The notes under the pieces: model-generated | What the model was told of the DNA's origin: nothing | Database searches by the model: none | Seen by the model: the letters and a program-made list of their open reading frames with translations, nothing else | Made by a program: the position numbers and the translations under genes | Assembly (NCBI RefSeq): GCF_004005905.1 | Contig: NZ_SACO01000011.1 | Span: 1 to 64,000 of the forward strand | Source: Novosphingobium umbonatum | GTDB lineage: Bacteria > Pseudomonadota > Alphaproteobacteria > Sphingomonadales > Sphingomonadaceae | DNA: 64,000 bases | Reading direction: 5' to 3' | Shown: positions 7,614 through 16,066 of the stretch, one piece after another | Layout of the letters: each line of letters opens with the position of its first letter | Position numbering within the stretch: position 1 is the stretch's first letter

Positions 7614-8411
7614 TTAATCCTGCGGCGGCGGGCCTCCGGCCATGCGCCCTTCCGGCGGCCTGCCTTCCGGCCCGCGACCACCCATCGGCCCACCCTTGGG
7701 CTCACCACGCAGGCCATCCAGTTCCTCGCGCACCAGATAGGTGTCGTGGTTGGCGTCGGCCTTGTCGAAACGCGCGCCTTCATAGGCCAGCAATTCTTCC
7801 AGACTGACGCCGGCGTCGTAATTGAGATTGGCCTTGGCGATCACCACCGCGTTGAATGGCTCGATCGCCATGGCCAGCGCCATGTCGCGTTCCTTGTCGC
7901 CCAGCACGGGGCCGACCGAATCGGGGATGATCTCGCCCACCGCGTCAAAGCTCTGTTCCATCTGCGCGGCGGAGCCTTTCGCGCCCTGCCATGCGGCAAA
8001 TTCGGCCTCGTCGATGCGGCCGTCATGGTTGGCGTCGATGCGGGTGAAGCGGTTGTGGATCACGGCCATGCGGCGGGCATTCACCACGCCTTCGAATTCG
8101 GCCAGCGTGACGATGCCATCCTTGTTGGTGTCGACAAGGCGGAACATGGCGGTGACGGCTTCGTCAAATTGCTTGCGGGCGATGGGTTTCATGGTCTTGG
8201 GCGCGCGCGGGCCGGATGGGCCTTCGCCGCCTTCGGGCGGGCCGCCGCGTCCGCCGCCGCCACCGGGGCCGCCCATGCCGCCGCCGCCGCCCATACCGCC
8301 GCCCATTCCGCCCATACCGCCACCCATGCCGCCCATCTGGGCATGGGCCGTACCGGCCAGCAGTGTGGCGGCCAGAATCCCTGTCAGAATTCCCGTCATA
8401 ATCTTGCGCAT
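7614..8411 (-). CDS. Exported EF-hand calcium-binding protein with Met/Gly repeats
   Basis: A 265-aa exported protein with a signal peptide ending TAHA (about residue 24). Next comes a low-complexity region of MGG/MGGG repeats (26-50) and a proline/glycine linker. Four EF-hand-like loops follow: DTNKDGIVTLAE (94-105) and DANHDGRIDEAE (126-137) are canonical, one near 195-206 is degenerate, and DANHDTYLVREE (219-230) lacks the central glycine. The C-terminus is again Gly/Pro/Met-rich. It likely binds calcium in the periplasm or outside the cell; the methionines could be a metal or oxidation sink, which is speculation. It is divergent from recO. Confidence 0.85.
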   Translation of the reverse strand: MRKIMTGILTGILAATLLAGTAHAQMGGMGGGMGGMGGGMGGGGGMGGPGGGGGRGGPPEGGEGPSGPRAPKTMKPIARKQFDEAVTAMFRLVDTNKDGIVTLAEFEGVVNARRMAVIHNRFTRIDANHDGRIDEAEFAAWQGAKGSAAQMEQSFDAVGEIIPDSVGPVLGDKERDMALAMAIEPFNAVVIAKANLNYDAGVSLEELLAYEGARFDKADANHDTYLVREELDGLRGEPKGGPMGGRGPEGRPPEGRMAGGPPPQD

Positions 8412-8537
8412 CAGCGTCGCCCTTTAATGAATCCGTTGATGTCGCAACCCTTGGGTGGCGATGCAGAGGCCAAGCTTGCGGAAAGCTGAACAGGTGGGCC
8501 TCTTGTCGTAACCAAACGCGCAGGGCATTGGGGCGGG

Positions 8538-9164
8538 ATGCAAATTCGCTCCTCCGCCATCATCTGTTCCGCGCGTGCCCATGGCGAGGTGGGGATGATC
8601 GTGCGGATGATGAGCGAGGCGCATGGCATGTTGGCAGGCTATGTCTCGGGCGGGCGCGGGCGCGAGATGCGGCCCGTTTTGATCCCCGGCAATGCGGTGA
8701 TGGCCGATCTGCGCGCCCGCACCCCCAGCCAGCTGCCCGCCGCGCGGGTGGAACTGGCCATCAGCCGCGCGCCTTTCCTGAGCGAGCCTTTGCCTGCCGC
8801 CGCCATTGGCTGGGTTACCAGTTTTTGCGCAAGTGTCCTGCCCGAAAGGCAGCCCTATCCGGCCATCCATCACGCGTTGGAGGCTTTGCTGGAGGCGGTT
8901 TGCCATGCGCCCTCGGCGCGCGGATGGGCGCCTGCCTTGCTGGCCTTTGAGGCCTTGGTGCTGCGCGAATTGGGCTATGGTGAGCGGTTTGGCGCGGGCG
9001 CGGATGGCCAGCGCTGGCTGGATGGCGGCGATTGGGGCGAGGTTCTGGCGCGTTTTGACCGGATCGGCATGGCGCTATCGCGCTATCTGCTTGCCGATCG
9101 GCGCGGCGATGTTATGGGGGCGCGCGAGATATTGCGCCACCGTCTGGGGCGTATGGCGGCTTGA
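8538..9164 (+). CDS. recO: DNA repair protein RecO
   Basis: A 208-aa RecO homologue. RecO works with RecF and RecR to load RecA on SSB-coated single-stranded DNA and anneals complementary strands. The N-terminal OB-fold segment (about 1-75, with AIICSARAHGEVGMIVRMM) and the helical C-terminal domain with FEALVLRELGYG (about 137-148) are visible. The usual zinc-finger cysteines are not evident, as in many alphaproteobacterial RecO proteins. leuB starts 16 bp downstream on the same strand, so the two probably share a transcript. Confidence 0.88.
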   Translation: MQIRSSAIICSARAHGEVGMIVRMMSEAHGMLAGYVSGGRGREMRPVLIPGNAVMADLRARTPSQLPAARVELAISRAPFLSEPLPAAAIGWVTSFCASVLPERQPYPAIHHALEALLEAVCHAPSARGWAPALLAFEALVLRELGYGERFGAGADGQRWLDGGDWGEVLARFDRIGMALSRYLLADRRGDVMGAREILRHRLGRMAA

Positions 9165-9180
9165 ACAAGAGGTTTGACCC

Positions 9181-10239
9181 ATGAAGATTGCGGTTTTCGC
9201 CGGTGACGGCATCGGTCCCGAAGTGACGGCACAGGCCGTGCGCGTGTTGAACGCGCTGGCGATTGACGGGCTGGAAATGGTGGAAGGCGATGTGGGCGGC
9301 GCGGCCTATTACAAGCATGGCCATCCCTTGCCCGAAGCCACGCTGGAGATTGCCCGCAATGTGGACGGCATCCTGTTTGGCGCGGTGGGCGATTTTTCCT
9401 GCGACCATCTGGAACGCGCTTTGCGCCCCGAACAGGCCATTCTGGGCCTGCGCAAGGCCTTGAGCCTGTTTGCCAATCTGCGTCCGGCCAAGCTGTTTGC
9501 GGGCATGGAAGGCTTTTCGGCTTTGCGTCCGGAAGTGGCCAGCGCGATTGACCTGTTGATCGTGCGCGAGCTGAACGGCGATGTTTATTTCGGCGAAAAG
9601 GGCATGCGCAAGACAGAGGATGGCCGCCGTCAGGGCTGGGACATGATGTCCTATGCCGAGGACGAAGTGCGCCGCATCGCGCATGAAGGTTTCAAGGCAG
9701 CGCAAAAGCGCGGCGGAAAGCTGTGCAGCGTGGACAAGGCCAATGTGCTGGAAACCAGCCAGCTGTGGCGCGATGTGGTGATCGAGGTTTCGGCCGAATA
9801 TCCCGATGTGGAACTCTCCCACATGTATGTCGACAATGCCGCGATGCAGCTGGTGAAGTCGCCCGGCCAGTTTGACGTGATTGTCACCGGCAATCTGTTT
9901 GGCGATATCCTGTCGGATCAGGCCAGCATGTGCGTGGGTTCGATCGGCCTGCTGGCCTCGGCCTCGTTGGGCACGCGCCAGACCGAATATGGCACGGTGG
10001 GTCTGTATGAGCCGATCCATGGTTCGGCCCCCGACATTGCAGGGCAAAACAAGGCCAATCCGATGGCCACCATCCTGTCGGCGGCGATGTTGCTGCGCCA
10101 CTCGCTGGGTCTGGGTGAACAGGCGGACCGGATCGAGGCGGCGGTGGCCAAGGCTTTGGCCGATGGCATTCGCGGCGGCGATCTGGGCGGCAATGCCTCG
10201 ACCAGCGAAATCGGCGACGCGGTGCTGGCGCGCCTTTAA
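9181..10239 (+). CDS. leuB: 3-isopropylmalate dehydrogenase
   Basis: A 352-aa NAD-dependent beta-decarboxylating dehydrogenase that converts (2R,3S)-3-isopropylmalate to the precursor of 2-oxoisocaproate in leucine synthesis. The sequence opens [12 protein letters not shown], contains [13 protein letters not shown] and the substrate-binding [13 protein letters not shown], Lys and Asp residues in [13 protein letters not shown], and the cofactor region [18 protein letters not shown] near the end. The length is standard. It follows recO by 16 bp and is closed by a terminator. leuC and leuD are not in the window. Confidence 0.96.
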   Translation: MKIAVFAGDGIGPEVTAQAVRVLNALAIDGLEMVEGDVGGAAYYKHGHPLPEATLEIARNVDGILFGAVGDFSCDHLERALRPEQAILGLRKALSLFANLRPAKLFAGMEGFSALRPEVASAIDLLIVRELNGDVYFGEKGMRKTEDGRRQGWDMMSYAEDEVRRIAHEGFKAAQKRGGKLCSVDKANVLETSQLWRDVVIEVSAEYPDVELSHMYVDNAAMQLVKSPGQFDVIVTGNLFGDILSDQASMCVGSIGLLASASLGTRQTEYGTVGLYEPIHGSAPDIAGQNKANPMATILSAAMLLRHSLGLGEQADRIEAAVAKALADGIRGGDLGGNASTSEIGDAVLARL

Positions 10240-10264
10240 GCCGACATTTTTGTCATGCAGGGTT

Positions 10265-10302
10265 AAGGCCGCCTTCGCCAATGGGTGCGGGCGGCCTTAT
10301 TC
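10265..10302 (+). terminator. Terminator after recO-leuB
   Basis: A 9-bp perfect stem AAGGCCGCC/GGCGGCCTT (10265-10273 with 10290-10298) follows the leuB stop by 26 bp, with a short T-rich tail. Confidence 0.8.
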
Positions 10303-10444
10303 TTGGCCGAATGCGGCCGGTCTTGCCACGATTTGACCAAAGTTTCTGTGCAAGGCGCGGCCATCCCACGGATGCGACAGTTTTGCTGGCGGATATAAGG
10401 CTTGGGGCACCTGCGTTACGCTGGCTCTGGAACAGTTTGAGATT

Positions 10445-11587
10445 ATGGAAAAAACCCTAGAACTTGCCATTGTGCTGCCCACGTTGAACGAGCGCAAGAA
10501 CCTGCGCCGTCTGGTGGAACGACTCGATAATGCGTTGCAAGGGATCGCCTGGGAGGCGATCATTGTCGACGATAACAGCCGCGATGGCACCTCGGACGAG
10601 GCCCGCGCCATCAGCCTGGAAGACCCGCGCATTCGCTGCATCCAGCGCATTGGCCGCCGTGGTCTGGCCAGCGCCGCGATTGAGGGCATGTGCGCCACCG
10701 CCGCGCCGGTGGTGGCGGTGATGGATGCCGATCACCAGCATGATCCCAAGCTGTTGCCCGGCATGTTGGCCGCGATCAACAGCGGCGACTATGATCTGGC
10801 CTATGCCAGCCGCTTTGCCGAAGGGGCCAGCACCGAGGCATGGGGCCGCCCCGACCGCGTGAAGGCCAGCGGCCTGGCCAACAAGATCGCCCGCAAGGTG
10901 ACCGGCGTCGATCTGTCCGACCCGATGAGCGGCTATTTCATGCTGCCCACCGCCATTTTGCGGGGCGATGCGGATCGTCTTTCGGGTGTGGGTTTCAAAA
11001 TCCTGCTCGACATTCTGGCCACGGTGGATACGCCATTGCGGGTCAAGGAATTCCCCCTCGATTTCGCCGCGCGTGCCGAAGGCGAAAGCAAGCTTGATCG
11101 GACGGTTGTGTTTGAATTTCTGATTGGCCTTTATGACAAGTGGCTTGGCCGCATCATCCCTACCCGCTTTGCCCTGTTCGGCACGGTGGGGGCCATGGGC
11201 GTGGTGGTGCAATTTGCCATGCTGTGGCTGATGCTATCGGTCGTGCTGGGCGAGCGTTTCGTCTATGGCCATTGGTCGAGCGATGAGACGACTTTCAACA
11301 TTGCCAATACGATTGCCGCTTTGGTGGCGATGACGTTCAACTTCGTGCTGAACAATGAACTGACCTATGCCGACAAGCGTCTGCGCGGGCTGGGGCCTTT
11401 GCTGCGCGGCTGGCTGAACTTTGCGGTCACCTGCTCGCTGGGCCTGTTGACCAACATTGGCGCCACGGCGGCCTTGAAGCGTATGCATATCAATGATGTG
11501 ATTGCGGTGCTGGTGGGCATTGTGCTGGCGGCGGTGTGGAACTTCGCCCTGTCGAGCAAGTTCGTTTGGGGCAAATACGGGAACTGA
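10445..11587 (+). CDS. Polyprenyl-phosphate mannosyltransferase-like GT2 fused to a GtrA domain
   Basis: A 380-aa fusion. Residues 1-240 are a GT2 domain of dolichol-phosphate-mannose-synthase type (VDDNSRDGT 41-49, DADHQHDP 94-101, DPMSGYFM near 159). Residues about 240-375 form a four-helix GtrA membrane domain. Such enzymes move a sugar from a nucleotide donor onto polyprenyl phosphate, and the GtrA part anchors or helps flip it. The next gene, convergent and sharing the terminator, is a PMT-type enzyme that uses such lipid-linked sugars, so the two plausibly act together. That the sugar is mannose is inference. Confidence 0.85.
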   Translation: MEKTLELAIVLPTLNERKNLRRLVERLDNALQGIAWEAIIVDDNSRDGTSDEARAISLEDPRIRCIQRIGRRGLASAAIEGMCATAAPVVAVMDADHQHDPKLLPGMLAAINSGDYDLAYASRFAEGASTEAWGRPDRVKASGLANKIARKVTGVDLSDPMSGYFMLPTAILRGDADRLSGVGFKILLDILATVDTPLRVKEFPLDFAARAEGESKLDRTVVFEFLIGLYDKWLGRIIPTRFALFGTVGAMGVVVQFAMLWLMLSVVLGERFVYGHWSSDETTFNIANTIAALVAMTFNFVLNNELTYADKRLRGLGPLLRGWLNFAVTCSLGLLTNIGATAALKRMHINDVIAVLVGIVLAAVWNFALSSKFVWGKYGN

Positions 11588-11610
11588 TGGTTCCTGTCGC
11601 TCGGTTTGAA

Positions 11611-11646
11611 AACCCGCCGGAGTTTAACGCTCCGGCGGGTTTTTTA
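11611..11646. terminator. Bidirectional terminator between the two mannosyltransferase genes
   Basis: A perfect 11-bp stem AACCCGCCGGA/TCCGGCGGGTT (11611-11621 with 11631-11641) has a T run on the plus strand and TTTT on the minus strand, serving both convergent genes. Confidence 0.92.
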
Positions 11647-12906
11647 TCTCCAGCTGTCCAGCCACATCCATTGTTCAAAGCTGCGCGCGCCATGGGATAA
11701 AGGTGCAGCCGAAAGGATGGGGTAGAACCAGACCATCACGCCAATGGAGAGCAGCACGATCCCCGCAGCCTCGCGCCGCCAGCGTTGCCCCGCCTGCCAC
11801 AGGCCATCCACCGCCAGCGCAAGAGCCGCCATCAAGCAGGTGCCGGGCAGCAGATAGTGGTAATAGAATTGCACCGGCTTGGCCGCCACCACCCATAGGC
11901 CAAGGCTGGCAAGGTAAGCGGCCAGCACCAGCGCGGCATCCACCCGCCTTTGCGCATAGGCGACCCAGCTGCACCAGACCAAAGCTACCAGCCCCGCCAG
12001 CATGGAAAAGGGATTGCCCAGCAGCACCACACCCCGCTGCGCCCCTTCAGTGAATTCATACAGATACCAGATCGCGCGCCAGTTGATGATCCATTGGCTC
12101 CACACGCTTTGATAGGGGTGATGTTTGATCACGCCTTCCTGCAGGTCCAGCATGGTGCGATGCCAGCCCAAAGGGTCCCATGGCGAGATGGCATCATGCG
12201 CATGATGGAACGCGGGCCAGAAGGTGAGCCAATAGGCGATAAGGGGCAGGGCGATGGTGTAAAACAGCACAGGCCCCCAGCCGAGCCGGTTCAGCTTATC
12301 AGGGCGCAAAAGTCTCAGCGCCAGCAAGGCGAAAGCGGCCAGCGCCCAGAGCGGCAGGGCGCTCCATTTCGCCCCCAGCGCCAGACCAAAGCCTACCCCG
12401 CCCAGTGCCAGCCACAGGATGCGCCGCGCTGGATGGGCGGTGCTGTCCATCGCCGCTCCGCTCCACAGCGCCAGCGCCAGCATGGCAAAGCCCGCCATCA
12501 CCATATCCAGCATGGCAATCCGGCTTTGCACAAACCATGCAAAATCGCTGGCCAGCAGGACCATGCCCGCCAGAGCCGCCACCGGCCTGCCAGTGATCCA
12601 CCATAGGCAGCGGCCAAAGGCTAGCAGTCCCATACAGCCCATCACCGCGCTGGGCAGGCGCCATGCCATGGGTGTATCGCCCAAAAGGCGGATGGACAGC
12701 GCCATCAGGCTTTTGGCGAAAAGCGGATGTTCGGGATTGGCGGGCAGGCCCTGCAACATGGCGCGGGCGGCGGGTATATAGTGGATCTCGTCAAAGAACA
12801 GTTTGGCGGGTGTGGCCAGATGCCAGAACACCAGCAGGGCAAAGCCCAGCGTCAGCAGGATTTGCAGCCTTAGCGGGTCTTGCGGGCGGGCTTTGGTGCC
12901 GATCAT
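11644..12906 (-). CDS. PMT-family (GT39) protein mannosyltransferase-like membrane protein
   Basis: A 420-aa polytopic membrane protein of the dolichyl-phosphate-mannose-protein mannosyltransferase superfamily, with about ten hydrophobic helices. The first periplasmic loop carries FFDEIHYIP (37-45), the acidic catalytic motif of the family, and SRIAMLDM is the second conserved loop. It should transfer a sugar from polyprenyl phosphate to a protein or glycan on the outer face of the inner membrane. The start at 12906 (MIGTKARP) is favoured; the frame could extend to 12966. A protein acceptor is not demonstrated; lipid A or another glycan is possible. It is divergent from metZ. Confidence 0.8.
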   Translation of the reverse strand: MIGTKARPQDPLRLQILLTLGFALLVFWHLATPAKLFFDEIHYIPAARAMLQGLPANPEHPLFAKSLMALSIRLLGDTPMAWRLPSAVMGCMGLLAFGRCLWWITGRPVAALAGMVLLASDFAWFVQSRIAMLDMVMAGFAMLALALWSGAAMDSTAHPARRILWLALGGVGFGLALGAKWSALPLWALAAFALLALRLLRPDKLNRLGWGPVLFYTIALPLIAYWLTFWPAFHHAHDAISPWDPLGWHRTMLDLQEGVIKHHPYQSVWSQWIINWRAIWYLYEFTEGAQRGVVLLGNPFSMLAGLVALVWCSWVAYAQRRVDAALVLAAYLASLGLWVVAAKPVQFYYHYLLPGTCLMAALALAVDGLWQAGQRWRREAAGIVLLSIGVMVWFYPILSAAPLSHGARSFEQWMWLDSWR

Positions 12907-12979
12907 GCGATCTTGGTTAAGAGCGCGCTGCCCCCGAAGCAAGCTTGCCCAAGCGCGAGCGTGCAATTAAAGCGATGAC

Positions 12980-14188
12980 ATGAAAAGAAGCACTGGACAG
13001 GATCGCAAGATCACCTCGAATTGGCGTAGCGCAACGCAGGCTGTGCGCGGCGGCACTTGGCGCAGCGAAATGGGCGAGACCAGCGAGGCCATTTTCATGA
13101 CCTCGGGCTATTCCTATGACGATGCCGAAACACCGGCGGACCGCTTTGCGGGCAAGATCCCCGGCATGACCTATTCGCGCACCGCCAACCCCAGCGTGCA
13201 AATGCTGGAAGAGCGTATCGCGTTGATGGAAGGGGCCGAGGCCTGCCGTTGTCAGGCCAGCGGCATGGGCGCCATGTCCAGCGTGATGCTGTGCCAATTG
13301 TCGGCGGGCGATCATATGGTGATTGCCAAAGCCGCCTTTGGCCCGACCCGCTGGGTAACGGATAATCTGTTGCCGCGTTTCGGGATTGAAGTGACGGCGG
13401 TGGACGGGCGCGACCTCAACCAGTGGCAAGATGCGATCAAGGACAACACCAAGCTGTTCTTCTTTGAAACGCCCGCCAATCCAACCATGGATCTGGTGGA
13501 TATTGCCGAGGTTTCCAAGATTGCCCATGCGCGCGGCATTCGCGTGGTGGTGGACAATGCCTTTGCCAGCGTGGCTTTGCAGCGCCCGCTGGACCATGGC
13601 GCGGATGTGGTGGCCTATGCGGCGACCAAGCTGATGGATGGTTCGGGCCGCACTCTGGCAGGCGCGATTGCGGGCGATGCGCAATTCATCAACACCATCC
13701 TGCATCCCTATACGCGCAACACGGGCAATGTGCTCTCGCCCTTTAACGCTTGGGTGGTGCTCAAGGGGTTGGAAACGCTGGAACTGCGCGCCAAGGCGCA
13801 GGCGGCGGCCGCGCTCGATCTGGGCGCATGGCTGGAAACGCGTCTGCCGCGCGTGTTGCATCCCGGCCTTGCCAGCCATCCCCAGCATGATCTGGTGAAA
13901 AAGCAGATGTATGCGGCGGGCTCGATCTTTTCGTTCGAGGTTGATGGCGGGCGCGAGCAGGCGATGAAGCTGCTCAACGCTCTGCAATTGATCGATATTT
14001 CGAACAATATTGGCGATACCAAAACGCTGATGACCCATCCGGCCAGCACCACCCATTCCTCCATCTCCCCCGCCACCCGCGCCGAAATGGGCGTGAGCGA
14101 GGGCATGTTGCGCATCAGCGTGGGGCTGGAGGATGTGCAGGATCTGAAGGATGATCTCGACGCGGCGATGAAGTCGGTCGGCCTGTAA
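12980..14188 (+). CDS. metZ: O-succinylhomoserine sulfhydrylase
   Basis: A 402-aa Cys/Met-metabolism PLP enzyme of the direct sulfhydrylation type, making homocysteine from O-succinylhomoserine and sulfide in methionine synthesis. Features are the YSRTANPSVQMLEERI substrate/cofactor segment (65-80), FFETPANPTMDL (161-172) and the PLP lysine in ATKLMDGSGR (Lys217). The family also contains cystathionine gamma-synthase, but the overall pattern and genomic setting fit MetZ. Only 73 bp separates it from the divergent PMT-like gene. No convincing SAM riboswitch was seen there. Confidence 0.9.
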   Translation: MKRSTGQDRKITSNWRSATQAVRGGTWRSEMGETSEAIFMTSGYSYDDAETPADRFAGKIPGMTYSRTANPSVQMLEERIALMEGAEACRCQASGMGAMSSVMLCQLSAGDHMVIAKAAFGPTRWVTDNLLPRFGIEVTAVDGRDLNQWQDAIKDNTKLFFFETPANPTMDLVDIAEVSKIAHARGIRVVVDNAFASVALQRPLDHGADVVAYAATKLMDGSGRTLAGAIAGDAQFINTILHPYTRNTGNVLSPFNAWVVLKGLETLELRAKAQAAAALDLGAWLETRLPRVLHPGLASHPQHDLVKKQMYAAGSIFSFEVDGGREQAMKLLNALQLIDISNNIGDTKTLMTHPASTTHSSISPATRAEMGVSEGMLRISVGLEDVQDLKDDLDAAMKSVGL

Positions 14189-14212
14189 AAACGGGTTGTA
14201 ATAGGGGGGGGG

Positions 14213-14647
14213 CTATTCCCCCACCGTCACCAGTCGCCGCCCGCTATCGGCAATCGCGCCTGCCAGAACTTGCGCGGTGGCCAGCAGCGAGGCGGCGGCA
14301 TGGGGCTGTGACAGGCTTTGCGCATAGGCGCTGGCGCGGGCGGGGTCCTGCAGCGCCAGCGTGATCGTGCCCAGCAGCGCCGCCTCGTCCTGCGTCATGC
14401 GCGGGGCGCAGCAGGGGGCGATGCGGATGGCATGATCGGCCCCTTGCGAGGCCTGCATCACATAGGCGCGCAGCAGCACCAGAACTTTCCGGAAATGCAG
14501 GCCGAATTGCTGCATCATCATCATTGACGCGCCTGCTTCAAACAGGCCCAGCGCCGCCATGCGCCGCATCGCCACCAGCATGGCGCGGGTGGTGGGACAA
14601 AAGGGCGCGACATGGGGGAGGAGGCTGGCGACGGGATCGGTTTGCAT
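14213..14647 (-). CDS. Hypothetical protein behind a Fur-like site
   Basis: A 144-aa mostly alpha-helical soluble protein. It has four consecutive methionines (MMMM, about 42-45), a double cysteine in APCCAP (about 78-83), and a helical C-terminus. No signal peptide or membrane helix is seen. I do not recognise the family with confidence. It ends 25 bp from metZ in convergent orientation. Its upstream region carries a sequence resembling a Fur box (14685-14703), so iron-dependent expression is a reasonable inference. The CC pair and methionines could hold a metal or cofactor, but this is untested. Confidence 0.6.
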   Translation of the reverse strand: MQTDPVASLLPHVAPFCPTTRAMLVAMRRMAALGLFEAGASMMMMQQFGLHFRKVLVLLRAYVMQASQGADHAIRIAPCCAPRMTQDEAALLGTITLALQDPARASAYAQSLSQPHAAASLLATAQVLAGAIADSGRRLVTVGE

Positions 14648-14684
14648 GGTGGGACTCCTTGACTGACGACTCGATGTTATGTTT

Positions 14685-14703
14685 ATTGCGAGTCATTATC
14701 AAT
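14685..14703. promoter_or_regulatory. Fur-box-like sequence
   Basis: ATTGCGAGTCATTATCAAT lies 38 bp upstream of the minus-strand start at 14647. Read on the minus strand (ATTGATAATGACTCGCAAT) it resembles Fur sites of TonB-receptor promoters (GATAATGA half-site). It is an imperfect palindrome and could also serve the divergent apaG side. Confidence 0.5.
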
Positions 14704-14801
14704 ATAAATCCCGCTCATCCCCTCATGGCTTTTGCTCAACCCGTCGCATTGTCCCTTTAGCATGGTTGCAGCGCGCCTGCCTCCTCGCTACCTTTCCTTC
14801 C

Positions 14802-15212
14802 ATGAAGCAACTGTTCCAGCATTCGGCCACCACCCATGGCGTCACCGTGCGAGTCGCGGTCAATTTCCTGCCCGAACAATCGCGTATCGAGGCGGGGAAA
14901 TGGTTTTGGGTCTATCATATCCGGATCGAGAATGGCTCTGACCAGACGCTGCAATTGCTCAGCCGCCATTGGCGCATCACCGATGGGCATGGCGCGGTCA
15001 ATCTGGTGGATGGCGAAGGCGTGGTGGGCGAAACGCCGGTGCTGGCGCCCGGCCACAGCCATGATTACGTGTCGGGCTGCCCCTTGGCCACCGCCCATGG
15101 CAGCATGGAAGGCTATTACACGTTCCGCATCCATGCTGGCGCGCGCGAGGGGGATATGATCCGCGTGGCGATCCCGCATTTCGCGCTGGCGGCGCCGGCC
15201 ACGGCGGGGTGA
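14802..15212 (+). CDS. apaG: ApaG family protein
   Basis: A 136-aa protein with the single fibronectin-III-like beta-sandwich ApaG domain. Characteristic segments are WVYHIRIEN, LLSRHWRITD, VVGETPVLAPG (about 75-85) and GSMEGYYTF. The biochemical role of ApaG is unsettled; E. coli mutants affect cobalt/magnesium phenotypes and it lies in operons with ksgA and apaH there. Here it follows metZ and the Fur-box gene. The start at 14802 (MKQLFQHS) gives the normal family length, while the upstream extension of the frame has no ribosome site. Confidence 0.9.
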   Translation: MKQLFQHSATTHGVTVRVAVNFLPEQSRIEAGKWFWVYHIRIENGSDQTLQLLSRHWRITDGHGAVNLVDGEGVVGETPVLAPGHSHDYVSGCPLATAHGSMEGYYTFRIHAGAREGDMIRVAIPHFALAAPATAG

Positions 15213-15283
15213 AAGTTTTGGCTGTTGCGCCTAAACGCAGCCTGTCTTGACGAAAGGCGCGGGCGGCGCGACAAGCTGCGCCC

Positions 15284-16066
15284 ATGAAGCGCACCCATCT
15301 TCCGCTTAACGCCCTGCGCGTGTTTGACGCCGCCGCGCGCCATTTGTCCTTCACCCGCGCGGCGGATGAATTGGCGGTGACGCCTGCCGCCGTGGGCCAA
15401 CAGATTCGCGCTTTGGAGGATTTGCTGGGCGTGGTGCTGTTCCGCCGCACGACCAAGGGGCTGGAGCTGACCGACGAGGCGCAGGCGGGGCTATCCTCTT
15501 TGCGCGCCGGTTTCCTGCAGTTTGAGGACGCGGTGCAGGCGATGCAGGCGGGGCAATCGGCCCATGTCTATACGATTGCCGCCCCCCGCGATATTTTCAA
15601 CGCATGGCTGGCCCCGCGTCTGGCCGAATTCCGCGCCGCCAATCCTGATGCGCGCATGGTGTTGGTGGATGGCGATGCCACCGATTTTACCGAGGCGAAT
15701 CTGGACCTTGCCCTGCGTCTGGCCGATGGTCCTGCCGATTTGCAGGGGGTGCAGATCGGCGCGGCGCAGCAGGTGACCGTGGGGGCGGGCGAATGGATCG
15801 CCTGGCCCGGAGACCCTTTCCCCGCGGGCGAGGGTGTGGATGTCGGCCTGCAAGTGGGTGATGCGGGACAGGCCATGGGTGCCGCCGCCGCTGGGCTTGG
15901 CAAGGCGCGCGTGCCTATGCTGCTGGCGCAGGGCTGGCTGGAAATGGGTCGTGTAGAGGCTGTGGGCGAACCGGAGGACTGCCACCGCGCCTATTGGCTG
16001 GTGGCGCCCTTGCCGCAATGGCGGCAGAAGAAGGTCAAGGCTTTGGTGGCGCATCTTACCGCTTGA
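15284..16066 (+). CDS. LysR-family transcriptional regulator (GcvA-like), short form
   Basis: A 260-aa protein with a winged helix-turn-helix at the N-terminus (LPLNALRVFDAAARHLSF, residues 6-23, and TPAAVGQQIRALEDLLG, about 33-49). The GcvA-like subgroup motif FRRTTKGLELT follows. The periplasmic-binding-protein-like effector domain is shorter than the usual ~200 residues, with an apparent deletion in its middle (after AWPGDPF). It may bind a ligand poorly. The gene is convergent with the coiled-coil gene and overlaps its end by 11 bp. The target is unknown. Confidence 0.82.
   Translation: MKRTHLPLNALRVFDAAARHLSFTRAADELAVTPAAVGQQIRALEDLLGVVLFRRTTKGLELTDEAQAGLSSLRAGFLQFEDAVQAMQAGQSAHVYTIAAPRDIFNAWLAPRLAEFRAANPDARMVLVDGDATDFTEANLDLALRLADGPADLQGVQIGAAQQVTVGAGEWIAWPGDPFPAGEGVDVGLQVGDAGQAMGAAAAGLGKARVPMLLAQGWLEMGRVEAVGEPEDCHRAYWLVAPLPQWRQKKVKALVAHLTA

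Noticed and set aside
12907..12979. Possible SAM-II riboswitch before metZ
   Set aside because: CGCGCT/AGCGCG arms and an AATTAAAGC stretch are suggestive, but the loop lacks the conserved SAM-II residues and the gap also holds the divergent PMT promoter.
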